A DNA stretch of 64,000 nt from Saccharopolyspora soli (GCF_022678645.1 NZ_JALBWV010000030.1:35216-99215); one strand, 5' to 3'. Numbered from the stretch's first letter, positions 53,974 through 63,975 are shown. The notes: generated from the letters alone by a model not told the origin. Numbers and translations: made by a program.

Positions 53974-55278
53974 TCAGGAGGTGTGGAAGACGGTCGGGAT
54001 GGCCGGTTCGCCGTGCGAGAGCTTCAGCCCCTCCCACGGCAGGGTCACCAGCGCGTGCCGCAGCCGCTGCCGGTCGTCCGCCAGCGTCGGCAGGTCGTCG
54101 ACCCGTTTCCCGTTGCGCATCAACGGGATCTGCACGAAGCGGTCGTCCGGTCCGAGCACCGGCTCGGCGGCGCCCGGCGCGATCTGGAAGATGACCTCCT
54201 CCACCGCCGTGCCGGTGTGCTTGTGCCGCCGCACCGCCGCCTTGCACCCGCCGCGCGACTCCTTGTGCGAGCTGCGCTTGGCGACCGGGCGGCCGTCGAC
54301 CTCCACCAGCTTGTAGACCATCTCGGCGGTCGGCGCCCCGGAACCGGTGACCAGCGCGGTGCCCACCCCGTAGCCGTCGACCGGCTCGGCCCGCAGCGCG
54401 GCGATGGCGTACTCGTCCAGGTCGCCCGAGACGACGATCCGGGTGCCCGTCGCGCCCAACCGGTCCAACTGCTCGCGGGCCTGCCGGGCGAGCACCCCGA
54501 CGTCACCGGAGTCGATCCGGATCGCGCCCAACTCGGTCCCGGCGATCTCCACGGCCAGTTCGATGCCGCGGGTGATGTCGTAGGTGTCGACCAGCAGCGT
54601 GGTGCCGGTGCCCAGCGAGGCGATCTGGGATTCGAACGCGGCGCGTTCGGAGTCGTGCAGCAGCGTGAAGGCGTGCGCCGCGGTGCCAGCGGTCGGGATG
54701 CCGTAGCGGCGGCCCGCCTCCAGGTTCGAGGTGGCGGTGAAACCGGCGAGGTAGGCGATCCGCGCCGCCGCCACGGCCGACTCCTCGTGGGTGCGCCGGG
54801 AGCCCATCTCGATCATCCGGCGACCGTTGGCAGCCGACACCATCCGCGCCGCGGCAGCCGCGATCGCGCTGTCGTGGTTGAGGATCGACAGCACCAGCGT
54901 TTCCAGCACGACTGCCTCGGCGAACGTGCCGCGCACGGTCAGCAGCGGGGAGCCGGGGAAGTACAGCTCGCCCTCGGGATAGCCGTCGACCTGGCCCTGG
55001 AACTGGTAGTCGCGCAGCCACTCCAGCGTCGCCTCGTCCACCACGTCGGCAGCGGCCAGCTGGTCGAGTTCGGGTTCGCCGAACCGGAAGTTCTCGATCG
55101 CGTCCAGCACCCGGCCGGTGCCGCCCATCACCCCGTAGCGCCGACCGTCCGGCAACCGCCGGGTGAACACCTCGAAGGCGCACTGGCGGTGTGCGGTGCC
55201 GTCCTGCAGCGCACTCGCGAGCATGGTCAGCTCGTACTGATCGGTCAGCAGCGCGGTGCTACCCGGCGAAGAGCTCAT
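53974..55278 (-). CDS. pncB: Nicotinate phosphoribosyltransferase
   Basis: 434 residues from ATG 55278. TDQYELTMLASAL opening, ALxTF-like FEVFTRRLPDGR, the phosphate/PRPP motif GAIRIDSGDV, RIVVSGDLDEY and the late KRSSHKESRGGCK. Makes nicotinate mononucleotide from nicotinate and PRPP. Completes the PncA salvage route. Confidence 0.92.
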   Translation of the reverse strand: MSSSPGSTALLTDQYELTMLASALQDGTAHRQCAFEVFTRRLPDGRRYGVMGGTGRVLDAIENFRFGEPELDQLAAADVVDEATLEWLRDYQFQGQVDGYPEGELYFPGSPLLTVRGTFAEAVVLETLVLSILNHDSAIAAAAARMVSAANGRRMIEMGSRRTHEESAVAAARIAYLAGFTATSNLEAGRRYGIPTAGTAAHAFTLLHDSERAAFESQIASLGTGTTLLVDTYDITRGIELAVEIAGTELGAIRIDSGDVGVLARQAREQLDRLGATGTRIVVSGDLDEYAIAALRAEPVDGYGVGTALVTGSGAPTAEMVYKLVEVDGRPVAKRSSHKESRGGCKAAVRRHKHTGTAVEEVIFQIAPGAAEPVLGPDDRFVQIPLMRNGKRVDDLPTLADDRQRLRHALVTLPWEGLKLSHGEPAIPTVFHTS

Positions 55279-55436
55279 GTCGCAGAGATTAGAACTCGCG
55301 GGGGCCGGTTCGCCCAGCGGTCCCGCCGAGCTCCGAACCGGCCTTCGCGCTGGTACCGGTGGCGCGGAAACCGGTGGGTGCCGGGTTTGACCGTGTGGTC
55401 GACACGGCTGTGACGGTCGCGTGCGACGATGGAGCC

Positions 55437-55730
55437 ATGACCTCGCCCGCTGAAATCGAGCGCGCGCAACTCGAACCGGACGCACTCGGCACCGAGGACA
55501 AGCCGTGGGTGACCGTGGTGTGGAACGACCCGGTCAACCTGATGTCCTACGTGACCTACGTGCTCCAGAAGATCTTCGGGTACACCCGGGATCACGCGAC
55601 GAAGTTGATGCTGGACGTGCACCACAAGGGCCGTGCGGTGGTGTCCTCGGGTTCCAAGGAGAAGGTCGAGGGCGACGTGGCGAAGCTGCACGCCGCTGGC
55701 CTGTGGGCGACGATGCAGAAGGATTCCTGA
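55437..55730 (+). CDS. clpS: ClpS adaptor
   Basis: 97 residues from ATG 55437. The ClpS core is clear: [20 protein letters not shown] with the N-degron pocket, [21 protein letters not shown] and [18 protein letters not shown]. Delivers N-end-rule substrates to ClpC. Immediately followed by a DUF2017 gene, the usual actinobacterial pair. Confidence 0.93.
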   Translation: MTSPAEIERAQLEPDALGTEDKPWVTVVWNDPVNLMSYVTYVLQKIFGYTRDHATKLMLDVHHKGRAVVSSGSKEKVEGDVAKLHAAGLWATMQKDS

Positions 55731-56294
55731 GTGGAAGGCTGGACCCGCAAGAACGGTCACGTGCTCGCCGAGCTGTCGCAGCAGGAGGCCGCAGTCATCC
55801 GCGGACTGGTGGGGCAGATCAAGGACATGCTCACCGCTCGGGCCGCGGATGCGCCGGAGGACGAGCTGGCCGAGCTGACCGGTATCCGCACCGGGCCGAC
55901 GACACCGCCGGACGACCGCGTGCTGGCGCGGCTGCTGCCGGACTTCTACCGGCGCGACCCGATCACCGGCGAGACCGACGAGGAGGAGTCGGACGCGGCC
56001 GGGGCGATGCGGTCGCTGCACGAGCCGGGCCTGCTGGAGGCCAAGACCGGGGTGGCCGCCCTGGTGCTGGAGACGTGCCCGCCGCAGGGCGGCCGGGTCA
56101 AGCTGACCGGCGAGCAGGCCGACGGGTGGCTGGCGGCGCTCAACGACGTCCGGCTGGCGCTGGGGACCGCGCTGGATGTCGAGGAGGACATGCCCGAGGA
56201 GGTGCCCGACGACGACCTGCGGCGCGAACACCTGGGCGTGTACCAGTGGCTCACCTGGGTCCAGGACAGCCTGGTCGGCGCCATGATGGCCTGA
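55731..56294 (+). CDS. DUF2017 protein
   Basis: 187 residues from GTG 55731, starting at the base after the clpS stop. Motifs ELSQQEAAVIRGLVGQI, RLLPDFYR, and the C-terminal REHLGVYQWLTWVQDSLV are DUF2017. Acidic; always downstream of clpS in actinobacteria, function not known. A family C palindrome follows, before a convergent gene. Confidence 0.88.
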   Translation: MEGWTRKNGHVLAELSQQEAAVIRGLVGQIKDMLTARAADAPEDELAELTGIRTGPTTPPDDRVLARLLPDFYRRDPITGETDEEESDAAGAMRSLHEPGLLEAKTGVAALVLETCPPQGGRVKLTGEQADGWLAALNDVRLALGTALDVEEDMPEEVPDDDLRREHLGVYQWLTWVQDSLVGAMMA

Positions 56295-56302
56295 ACAGGC
56301 GC

Positions 56303-56320
56303 CGATTTCGCGCGAAATCG
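56303..56320. repeat. Family C palindrome, copy 3
   Basis: CGATTTCGCGCGAAATCG is a perfect 18-bp palindrome between convergent DUF2017 and TAXI genes. Similar elements at 10397 and 21650. Confidence 0.7.
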
Positions 56321-56378
56321 CCAGTTCTCCCGTCCCTGAAACCGCAAGGCCGCAGCGGATCTCGGCGGGACGGAGGAG

Positions 56379-57290
56379 TCAACCGTGCAGGTCGCGGTAG
56401 GCGCGTTGGGCTCCGGGGTGGAGGGGGACCGGGCCGGTGCCGATGAGGTTCCGCACGTCCAGGAACTGGGTGCCCACCGTCTGCTGCGGGACCAGGAACG
56501 GCGCGCGGAGCACGAGGCAGCGGACCACGGCTTCGGCCAGGTCAGCGGGCAGTTCCGGCGAGCACGCCAGGATGTTGGCCACGCCGACCGTGGGCACTCC
56601 GGTGGTTCGCCGGTAGGCGCCCGGCGGCACCAGGACCGGGTCGCACGCCGCGCCGCAGGCCGCTCGGGTCGCGTCGAGCGGCAACAGCCGGATGCCGACC
56701 CGGTCGTCGAGCGTCTTGAGCACCGGGGTCGGCAGGCCACCCGACCACAGCAGCGCGTCGATCCGGCCGCTGGCCAACGCCGCGACCGCTTCGTCCAGTT
56801 GCAGCGACACGGCGCGCATGCCGGGGTGCGCCGCGAGCAGGCGCGCTCCGAACAGTGCGGTCCCGGACTTCGGGGCGCCGATCGAAACCGTGCGTCCGGC
56901 CAGCTCATCGAGGTTGGGCACGGGACTGTCCGCCAACACGACCAGCTGCGCGTAGTTCTCGTACACCCGGCCCAAGGCGTGCAGCGCGATCCGCGGGCCG
57001 AGCTCGCCGTTGTGGACCGCAGCCGCGGTGTCGGCGAGCACCATGCCGAGATCGGCCTGCCCGTCGCGCAGCAGTTCGACGTTGGCGACGCTGCCCTGGC
57101 TGCTCGATACCACCATCCGCAGACCCGGCGCGGTGGTGGGTACCTCGGCGGCCAGTTGCTTGGCGAAAGCGGTGTAGAAGCCGCCCGGCTCACCTGCGGC
57201 GATCCGGATCGTGCGGTCGGGTGCGCCTGCGGTGCAAGCGCTGACCAGTCCGGCACCGGCCAGTGCGAGGAGCGTGCGGCGCCGCATCAT
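56379..57290 (-). CDS. TAXI-family solute-binding lipoprotein
   Basis: 303 residues from ATG 57290 (GGAGGC upstream). Signal peptide with lipobox VSAC; mature protein GEPGGFYTAFAKQLA, SQGSVANVELLRDGQADLGMV and TVSIGAPKSGTALFG are the TAXI signature for TRAP-type receptors of carboxylates. No TRAP permease genes are nearby. Its start overlaps the stop of a sensor kinase gene (4 bp), so it may serve as the ligand-sensing partner of that kinase, which is inference. Confidence 0.85.
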   Translation of the reverse strand: MMRRRTLLALAGAGLVSACTAGAPDRTIRIAAGEPGGFYTAFAKQLAAEVPTTAPGLRMVVSSSQGSVANVELLRDGQADLGMVLADTAAAVHNGELGPRIALHALGRVYENYAQLVVLADSPVPNLDELAGRTVSIGAPKSGTALFGARLLAAHPGMRAVSLQLDEAVAALASGRIDALLWSGGLPTPVLKTLDDRVGIRLLPLDATRAACGAACDPVLVPPGAYRRTTGVPTVGVANILACSPELPADLAEAVVRCLVLRAPFLVPQQTVGTQFLDVRNLIGTGPVPLHPGAQRAYRDLHG

Positions 57291-58660
57291 GCCTCCTCCC
57301 GGACCGGCAGTCCCAGCCATACCGACAACCCGTGCGGCTGGGCGCCTTCGATGTGCAGCGAACCGCCGCGTGCCGTCACCAACTGGTCCGCGATCGCCAG
57401 GCCGAGCCCGGAGCCGCGACTGCCGCGATGTCGTCCGGCACGCCAAAAGCGCTGGGCGGCAAGCGAAATCTCCTCGTCGGACAGGCCCGGACCGGTATCG
57501 CTGACGGTGAGCGTGCAGCGATCCGCCCCGGATTCGCAGCGCACCGCCACAGTTGCCCCGGCACCGGCGTACTTGATGGCGTTGTCCAGGAGGACATCGA
57601 CGATCTGGGCGAGGTCGTCGGCCGGGAGGCCCACCACACCGTGGTCGAGCCCAGCTTCGCGCAACGCGATTCCGGCCGCCTCCGCCGCTGACCGCCACGC
57701 CTCGATCCGGTCGGTCACCACGGCCACCACTTCGCAGGATTCCACTGTGGACTCCGTTGTGCCACGATCGGCCGTGGCCAACGCCAGCAGTCGGTCCAGC
57801 AGCGATTCCAACCGGGCCACCTCGTCCAATGCGGACCGGTACACGTCCGTTCCTTCCGGCGTGATGCGGCGTTCCAACGCATCGACGCGCAACCGCAGTG
57901 CGGCCAGCGGATTGCGCAGTTGGTGCGACGCGTCCGCGACGAGCCGTCGCTGCTGTTCGTCGGCGTCCGCGACCGCTTCCGACATGCGGTTGAACAGCGC
58001 GGCCAACTCCCGCAGCTCGGGCGGGCCCGCATCGACGGGCACCCGCTCGCGGCGCGATCCGGCACCCACCGCCCGCACCCCGGCGCGCAGTTCGGCCAGC
58101 GGTCGCAGGATCCACCGGGCCAGCACGAGCGCCAGCAGCCCGCACACCACCAACGCGCTCAACGCCCCCGCTGCGATCAGCGCCCACCGCCCGGCGATGT
58201 CCTGGGTCGCGCGCTGCACCGAAGCACGCAGCACGACCGCACCGGTCACCCGAGTGCCGTCGCCGACCGGCCGATAACGGATCAACTCGCCCTCGGACCA
58301 GGGCCGCAGCCACGGCACCGGCCCGGCGAGCTCGTTGCGCAGCGCCTTGTCGATCGGCTCGGCCACATCGACGGCCCGCAGCCCGCCGGTTTCCACCACA
58401 GGTGCGCGGTTCGTGTCGACCACCACCAGCGGCTCGCCGTAGAGCGCGGTGTACCGGTCGGCCTCCGCGGTCAGCTGCGCAGTGTCGCCGGTGCCGAAGG
58501 CGTGATCGGCCAGCGCGGCGAACCTGTCCAGGTCAGCGGTGCGGGCGAGCACCAACTGCTGTGTCCGTTCCGCGGCCGTGGCGCGCAGCAGGGGCGCTGC
58601 GAACCCGGCCACCGCCACGACCGAGAAGCTGAGCAGCACCAGCAACAGCCTTCTGCGCAT
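57287..58660 (-). CDS. Sensor histidine kinase
   Basis: 457 residues from ATG 58660 (GAGGG upstream). Two membrane helices (about 2-24 and 168-190) flank an extracytoplasmic sensor region of about 140 residues; HAMP (LRPLAELRAGVRAVG) follows, then DHp with the phospho-accepting His in VADASHQLRNPLAALRL, and the HATPase domain with VLLDNAIKYA, DTGPGLSDEE and GSGLGLAIA. Pairs with the response regulator upstream. Its stop overlaps the TAXI lipoprotein start. Confidence 0.92.
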   Translation of the reverse strand: MRRRLLLVLLSFSVVAVAGFAAPLLRATAAERTQQLVLARTADLDRFAALADHAFGTGDTAQLTAEADRYTALYGEPLVVVDTNRAPVVETGGLRAVDVAEPIDKALRNELAGPVPWLRPWSEGELIRYRPVGDGTRVTGAVVLRASVQRATQDIAGRWALIAAGALSALVVCGLLALVLARWILRPLAELRAGVRAVGAGSRRERVPVDAGPPELRELAALFNRMSEAVADADEQQRRLVADASHQLRNPLAALRLRVDALERRITPEGTDVYRSALDEVARLESLLDRLLALATADRGTTESTVESCEVVAVVTDRIEAWRSAAEAAGIALREAGLDHGVVGLPADDLAQIVDVLLDNAIKYAGAGATVAVRCESGADRCTLTVSDTGPGLSDEEISLAAQRFWRAGRHRGSRGSGLGLAIADQLVTARGGSLHIEGAQPHGLSVWLGLPVREEA

Positions 58661-58736
58661 CAGCCCTCGCCGACACTTGTGCAGGGCAACGCTCGCGAAC
58701 GGCGGCGCGCACCGCTACTGGGTGCCGGCGCGGATT

Positions 58737-58783
58737 CGTGACTCACCGCCGCGCCGCGGGATCTTGGCAGGTGCGCAGTCACG
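58737..58783. terminator. Family B-like hairpin, copy 4
   Basis: CGTGACT and AGTCACG ends pair in the gap between the response regulator stop and the kinase start on the same strand. Arms inside are less regular. May attenuate transcription between regulator and kinase. Confidence 0.45.
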
Positions 58784-58789
58784 AGCGGG

Positions 58790-59446
58790 TCACTCCCCGA
58801 ACCGGTAACCGAAACCGCGGATCGTCACCAGCAGCTCGGGCCGCCCCAACTTGGCGCGCAACTGCGCGATGTGCACGTCCAGCGAGCGCGACACGGCCAG
58901 GTAGGCGTCGCCCCACACCTCGTCCATCAGGCGCTGCCTGCTGACCGCCGTGTCCACCTCGCCGGCCAGCACCGCGAGCACGTCGAACTCCTTCGGCGTC
59001 AACTCCACGTCGCGGTCGCCGACCCGCACCCGCCGGGTCCGCAGGTCCACGCGCACGTCACCCACCTGGACCTCGTCGGCGGGCGCGGTAATCGGACGGC
59101 CGCGCCGCGCCACCGCCTCGATCCGGGCCAGCAGTTCCGCCATCCGCACCGGCTTGACCAGGTAGTCGTCCGCGCCGGAGCGCAGCCCGCGGACGACCAT
59201 GCGCTCCTCGCCGCGAGCGGTCAGCACAACCACCGGGATCGGCCCGATCCGGCGGAGTTTCCGCAGCACATCGAGGCCGTCGGCATCCGGAAGGCCCAGA
59301 TCGAGCAGTACCAGGTCGTGCTCCCGGTGCCGGGTCAGCGCGTCCGAGCCGCGGGTGACGCGGGTGGGCTGGTGGCCGTGCGCGGCGAGGACGTCGACGA
59401 GCGCGTTGGCCACCCCGTCGTCGTCCTCGACGAGCAGCACGCGCAC
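58790..59446 (-). CDS. OmpR-family response regulator
   Basis: 218 residues from GTG 59446 (GGAGG upstream); the frame is open further upstream through the transporter gene, which is rejected. Receiver domain with acidic pocket EDDDG, phospho-acceptor Asp in LVLLDLGLPDADG, and Lys in YLVKPV. Winged-helix DNA-binding domain ELTPKEFDVLAVLAGE ... TIRGFGYRFGE. Partner of the downstream kinase; may control the MHS transporter and TAXI protein. Confidence 0.93.
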   Translation of the reverse strand: MRVLLVEDDDGVANALVDVLAAHGHQPTRVTRGSDALTRHREHDLVLLDLGLPDADGLDVLRKLRRIGPIPVVVLTARGEERMVVRGLRSGADDYLVKPVRMAELLARIEAVARRGRPITAPADEVQVGDVRVDLRTRRVRVGDRDVELTPKEFDVLAVLAGEVDTAVSRQRLMDEVWGDAYLAVSRSLDVHIAQLRAKLGRPELLVTIRGFGYRFGE

Positions 59447-59490
59447 CGGCCACCTCCGAAATCCGCTCCCGAGTATGGCCACGCGACGCG

Positions 59491-60801
59491 TCAGCCCTCC
59501 ATGCGGGAGTCCTTCGAAGTCTCGCGCATCCGCAGGTAGACCAGCAGCGAGATCAGCACGCAGCCGGAGACGTACCAGAAGAACACCGGCTCCAGATCCG
59601 CCTGCTTCAGCCACAGCGCCACGTACTCCGAGGTGCCGCCGAAGATCGCCACCGTCAGCGCGTACGGCAGGCCGACGCCGAGCGCGCGGATGTTGGTCGG
59701 GAACAGCTCCGCCTTCACGATCGCGTTGATCGAGGTGTAGCCGGTGACGATCACCAACCCGGCGAGCATCAGCGCGAACGCGGTCACCGGGTTCTTGGTC
59801 GAACCGAGCAGCGTCATGATCGGCACGGTCAGCACGGTGCCGCACACCCCGAAGCCCAGCAGCAGCCAGCGGCGCCCGATGCGGTCCGAGAGCGCACCCG
59901 CCAGCGGTTGCAGGCACAGGAACACCAGCAGCGCGATGAAGTTGATCCAGGCGACGGTGCCCTTGTCGATGCCCGCGGTGTTCACCATGAACTTCTGCAG
60001 GTAGGTCGTGTAGGTGTAGAACGCCACCGTGCCGCCGAGGGTGAGACCGACGACGAGCAGGCATTCCCTCGGGTGCTGGAGCAGTGCCCGCACCGTGCCG
60101 CGCGATTCGGCACCGGTCGAGGCTTTCCGGTAGCTGTCGGTCTCGTCCATGCTGCGCCGCAGCCACATCACGACCAGTGCGCCGACGGCGCCGATCACGA
60201 ACGGGATCCGCCAACCCCACTGCGCCATCGCAGCGCCGCTGAGCACCTCCAACAGCACGATCTGCACACCCAACGCGGTCAGCTGGCCGGCGACCAGCGT
60301 CACGTACTGGAAGCTGGAGTAGAAGCCGCGCTTGCCCGCCGTGGCGACCTCGGACAGGTACGTGGCCGACGTCGAGTACTCGCCGCCGACCGAGATGCCC
60401 TGCACCAGCCGGGCGAGCACCAGCAGCACCGGCGCGGCCAGGCCGATCGTCTGGTAGCCCGGCGTCAGTGCGATCACCAGCGAGCCGCAGGCCATCAGCG
60501 TCACCGAGAGCGTCAGCGCGGCCCGGCGACCGAAGCGGTCGGCGTAGCGGCCGAGCATCCAGCCGCCGAGCGGGCGCATCAGGAACCCGATGGCGAACAC
60601 GCCCGCGGTGTTGAGCAGTTGGGCCGTCAGGTCGCCTTGCGGGAAGAACGCCGCCGCGAAGTACACGCTGAACGCGGTGTAGGCGTACCAGTCGTACCAC
60701 TCGATCAAGTTGCCGACCGAACCGCGCACGACGTTGGCGACCACCCGACGTTCGCCGCCGGAGCGGACCGCTTCGTCGCGGCCGCGTACCTCAGTTGTCA
60801 T
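59491..60801 (-). CDS. MHS-family major facilitator (carboxylate/proton symporter)
   Basis: 436 residues with 12 membrane helices. Family marks: GNLIEWYDWYAYTAFSVYF, GFLMRPLGGWMLGRYADRFG, RLVQGISVGGEYSTSATYL and FPTNIRALGVGLPYALTVAIF. Matches metabolite:H+ symporters related to alpha-ketoglutarate and shikimate permeases. Upstream of the response regulator on the same strand (44-base gap), so a carboxylate uptake system controlled by the two-component pair is plausible. Confidence 0.9.
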   Translation of the reverse strand: MTTEVRGRDEAVRSGGERRVVANVVRGSVGNLIEWYDWYAYTAFSVYFAAAFFPQGDLTAQLLNTAGVFAIGFLMRPLGGWMLGRYADRFGRRAALTLSVTLMACGSLVIALTPGYQTIGLAAPVLLVLARLVQGISVGGEYSTSATYLSEVATAGKRGFYSSFQYVTLVAGQLTALGVQIVLLEVLSGAAMAQWGWRIPFVIGAVGALVVMWLRRSMDETDSYRKASTGAESRGTVRALLQHPRECLLVVGLTLGGTVAFYTYTTYLQKFMVNTAGIDKGTVAWINFIALLVFLCLQPLAGALSDRIGRRWLLLGFGVCGTVLTVPIMTLLGSTKNPVTAFALMLAGLVIVTGYTSINAIVKAELFPTNIRALGVGLPYALTVAIFGGTSEYVALWLKQADLEPVFFWYVSGCVLISLLVYLRMRETSKDSRMEG

Positions 60802-60986
60802 CCGTCCTCCAGTGTGCTGCGGCCGGTCGGACGGGATGAGCCGGTGGGGAAGTGTGGCCCATCAGTCCTCCCTGGTGGTGAACGGACTCACAGTGCGGAT
60901 ACGGCGGTTCGGCAACAAGAACGACCACGCTTCCTTTACGTCTGGTTAACGTGATGCCGACGCAGCGAACAGGGAGGCTGGCGCGA

Positions 60987-62021
60987 ATGGTGTCTCGGAC
61001 GGGCAAGCTCGATGCGATCGTCGACGTCGACGACGTGCGCGTGGGCCACCACCAGCGGCTCGACGACCACTGGGCGACCGGCACCACCGCCGTGCTGGTG
61101 CCCGACGGCGCGACGGCGGCGGTCGATGTCCGCGGTGGCGGTCCCGGCACCCGCGAAACCGACGTGCTCGCCCCGAGCCACCTGGTGCAGCAGGTGCAAG
61201 GCGTGATCCTCACCGGTGGCAGCGCCTACGGACTGGCCGCCGCCGACGGCGCGATGCGCTGGCTCGGCGAGCGCGGGCACGGCGTCCGGGTGGGCGCCGA
61301 TCCGTCACACGTGGTGCCGGTGGTGCCGAGCGCGGTGATCTTCGACCTGCCGATGAACGATTGGGGCAACCGGCCCGACGCCGAGTTCGGTCACCGCGCG
61401 TGCGAGAACGCGACCCGCACCGAGGTCCGGGAGGGCAACGTCGGAGCGGGCACCGGGGCGGTCGTGGGCACCCTCAAGGGCGGCATCGGCACGGCCAGCG
61501 CGGTGCTGGACGACGGCACCACCGTCGGCGCCCTGGTCGCGGTCAACGCTTCCGGCTCGGCGATCGACCCGGACACCGGGCTGCCCTGGATCCCGACACC
61601 CGGCCTGCGCCCGCCCGATCCAGCCGAGGTCGAGGCCGGTCGGCGGCTGTTCGGAGCGCGTCCGGGGCGGCACGGCCCGATTGCCCGCCCGCTGAACACC
61701 ACGATCGGCGTGGTCGCCACCAACCTGCGGCTGTCCAAGGCCGAGTGCCAGCGGCTGGCCGTCGCCGCGCAGGACGCGCTGGCCCGAGCGATCCGGCCCG
61801 CACACGCCCTGGTCGACGGCGACACGATGTTCGCGCTGGCAACCGGCACCGGCGCGGCCCTCCCGGCGCCAGGGGAGCAGGGCTGGTCCGAGCGGTTGGA
61901 CGCGGTTTGCGCGGTCGCCGCCGACGTGGTCGCGCGGGCGATCGTGCGCGGCGTGCTGGCCGCCGAACCGGTCGACGAGGTGACTTCTTACACGCGGCTC
62001 TACCCCTCGGCCCGGGAATGA
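60987..62021 (+). CDS. P1-family (DmpA/NylC-like) peptidase
   Basis: 344 residues from ATG 60987 (GGGAGG upstream). DVDDVRVGHHQ start, GGxxPGTRETD, QQVQGVILTGGSAYGLAAAD, and EGNVGAGTGAVVG. The autocleavage region reads PLNTTIGVVATN, where an N-T bond is the expected processing site giving a catalytic N-terminal Thr. Such enzymes hydrolyse D-amino acid, beta-peptide or oligomer amides. Followed by mec with an 89-base gap, probably a separate transcript. Confidence 0.87.
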   Translation: MVSRTGKLDAIVDVDDVRVGHHQRLDDHWATGTTAVLVPDGATAAVDVRGGGPGTRETDVLAPSHLVQQVQGVILTGGSAYGLAAADGAMRWLGERGHGVRVGADPSHVVPVVPSAVIFDLPMNDWGNRPDAEFGHRACENATRTEVREGNVGAGTGAVVGTLKGGIGTASAVLDDGTTVGALVAVNASGSAIDPDTGLPWIPTPGLRPPDPAEVEAGRRLFGARPGRHGPIARPLNTTIGVVATNLRLSKAECQRLAVAAQDALARAIRPAHALVDGDTMFALATGTGAALPAPGEQGWSERLDAVCAVAADVVARAIVRGVLAAEPVDEVTSYTRLYPSARE

Positions 62022-62110
62022 ATCATCGTGGTCCTACGTTCTGGCCCGACGAAGCCGCACCGGTGCAGGGAACTTCCACATCATGGGAGGCCGGTGCTCC
62101 ACCGACTAGG

Positions 62111-62575
62111 ATGGTTGCTGTGCTGGTGATCCGACGCGACCTCGTCGACGCGATGGTCGCGCATGCCCGACGGGACCACCCGGATGAGGCGTGCGGGGTG
62201 ATCTCCGGCCCGGAGGGGTCGGACCGCCCGGAACGCCTGATCGAGATGATCAACGCCGAGCGCTCGCCCACCTTCTACCGGTTCGACTCCGCCGAACAGC
62301 TGAAGGTGTGGCGCGAGATGGACGCAGCCGACGAGGAACCGGTGGTCATCTACCACTCGCACACCTCGACCGAGGCATACCCGTCGCGCACCGACGTCTC
62401 CTACGCCTCGGAGCCCAACGCGCACTACGTGCTCGTGTCCACCCGGGACCCGGAAACCCATGAGCTGCGTTCCTACCGGATCCTCGACGGTCAGGTGACC
62501 GAGGAGCCGGTAGAGGTCGTGGAGTCGTACATGTTCGCCCACACCGGTGCTGACGAGGTCCCAGACCGCGACTGA
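62111..62575 (+). CDS. mec: Mec, JAMM-type peptidase of the CysO pathway
   Basis: 154 residues from ATG 62111; a later in-frame GTG (62120) is possible. JAMM zinc motif: Glu26 (HPDEACGVISGPEG), His82, His84 and Asp95 (YHSHTSTEAYPSRTD). In mycobacteria this enzyme releases cysteine from CysO-cysteine. Followed by cysO (79 bp) and cysM. Confidence 0.92.
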   Translation: MVAVLVIRRDLVDAMVAHARRDHPDEACGVISGPEGSDRPERLIEMINAERSPTFYRFDSAEQLKVWREMDAADEEPVVIYHSHTSTEAYPSRTDVSYASEPNAHYVLVSTRDPETHELRSYRILDGQVTEEPVEVVESYMFAHTGADEVPDRD

Positions 62576-62654
62576 TCCGCGGCTGGCGCACCCCCACCGA
62601 TCGGCGCCGCGCGTCCCGTTCCCAACGAAGTCCTTCGTGGACAGGAGGTTCCCC

Positions 62655-62933
62655 ATGGCAGTCAACGTCTCCATCCCCACCATCCTGCGCACCCACACCG
62701 GCGGCCAGAAGTCGGTCGAGGCCAGCGGCAGCACGGTCGCCGAGGTGATCAACGACCTCGACACCAACTTCAACGGCCTGAAGGACCGCCTGGTCAAGGA
62801 AGGCAGTCTGCACCGCTTCGTGAACGTCTACGTCAACGACGAGGACGTCCGCTTCGCAGGTGGGCTGGAAGCCAAGGTCACCGACGGCGACAGCGTCACC
62901 ATCCTGCCCGCGGTCGCCGGTGGGATGAACTGA
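62655..62933 (+). CDS. cysO: CysO sulfur carrier protein
   Basis: 92 residues from ATG 62655. Ubiquitin-like fold (VSIPTILRTHTGGQKSVEAS, HRFVNVYVNDEDVRFAGG, DGDSVTILPAVAGG). The Gly-Gly tail that carries the thiocarboxylate is followed by two extra residues, Met-Asn, which must be removed before use. Donates sulfur to CysM-bound O-phosphoserine. Confidence 0.92.
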   Translation: MAVNVSIPTILRTHTGGQKSVEASGSTVAEVINDLDTNFNGLKDRLVKEGSLHRFVNVYVNDEDVRFAGGLEAKVTDGDSVTILPAVAGGMN

Positions 62934-63896
<963 letters not shown>

Positions 63897-63913
63897 AGGA
63901 TTGTTTCAGTAGT

Positions 63914-63975
63914 GGTTTGCGTTGCGGTGCGGGTGGCGGAACCTCAGCAGCCGCCTCGACTCCGGGATCCCCGAC
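63914..63975 (+). repeat. Interspersed repeat R, copy 2
   Basis: Starts GGTTTGCGTTGCGGTGCG and ends CCGGGATCCCCGAC, matching 5849-5910 in reverse orientation at about 84%. It lies 18 bases past the cysM stop. The last 25 bases of the window show no gene that I can support. Confidence 0.7.

Noticed and set aside
58790..60700. 636-residue reading of the response regulator
   Set aside because: The upstream part overlaps the MHS transporter in another frame; GTG 59446 has GGAGG and the normal receiver start.
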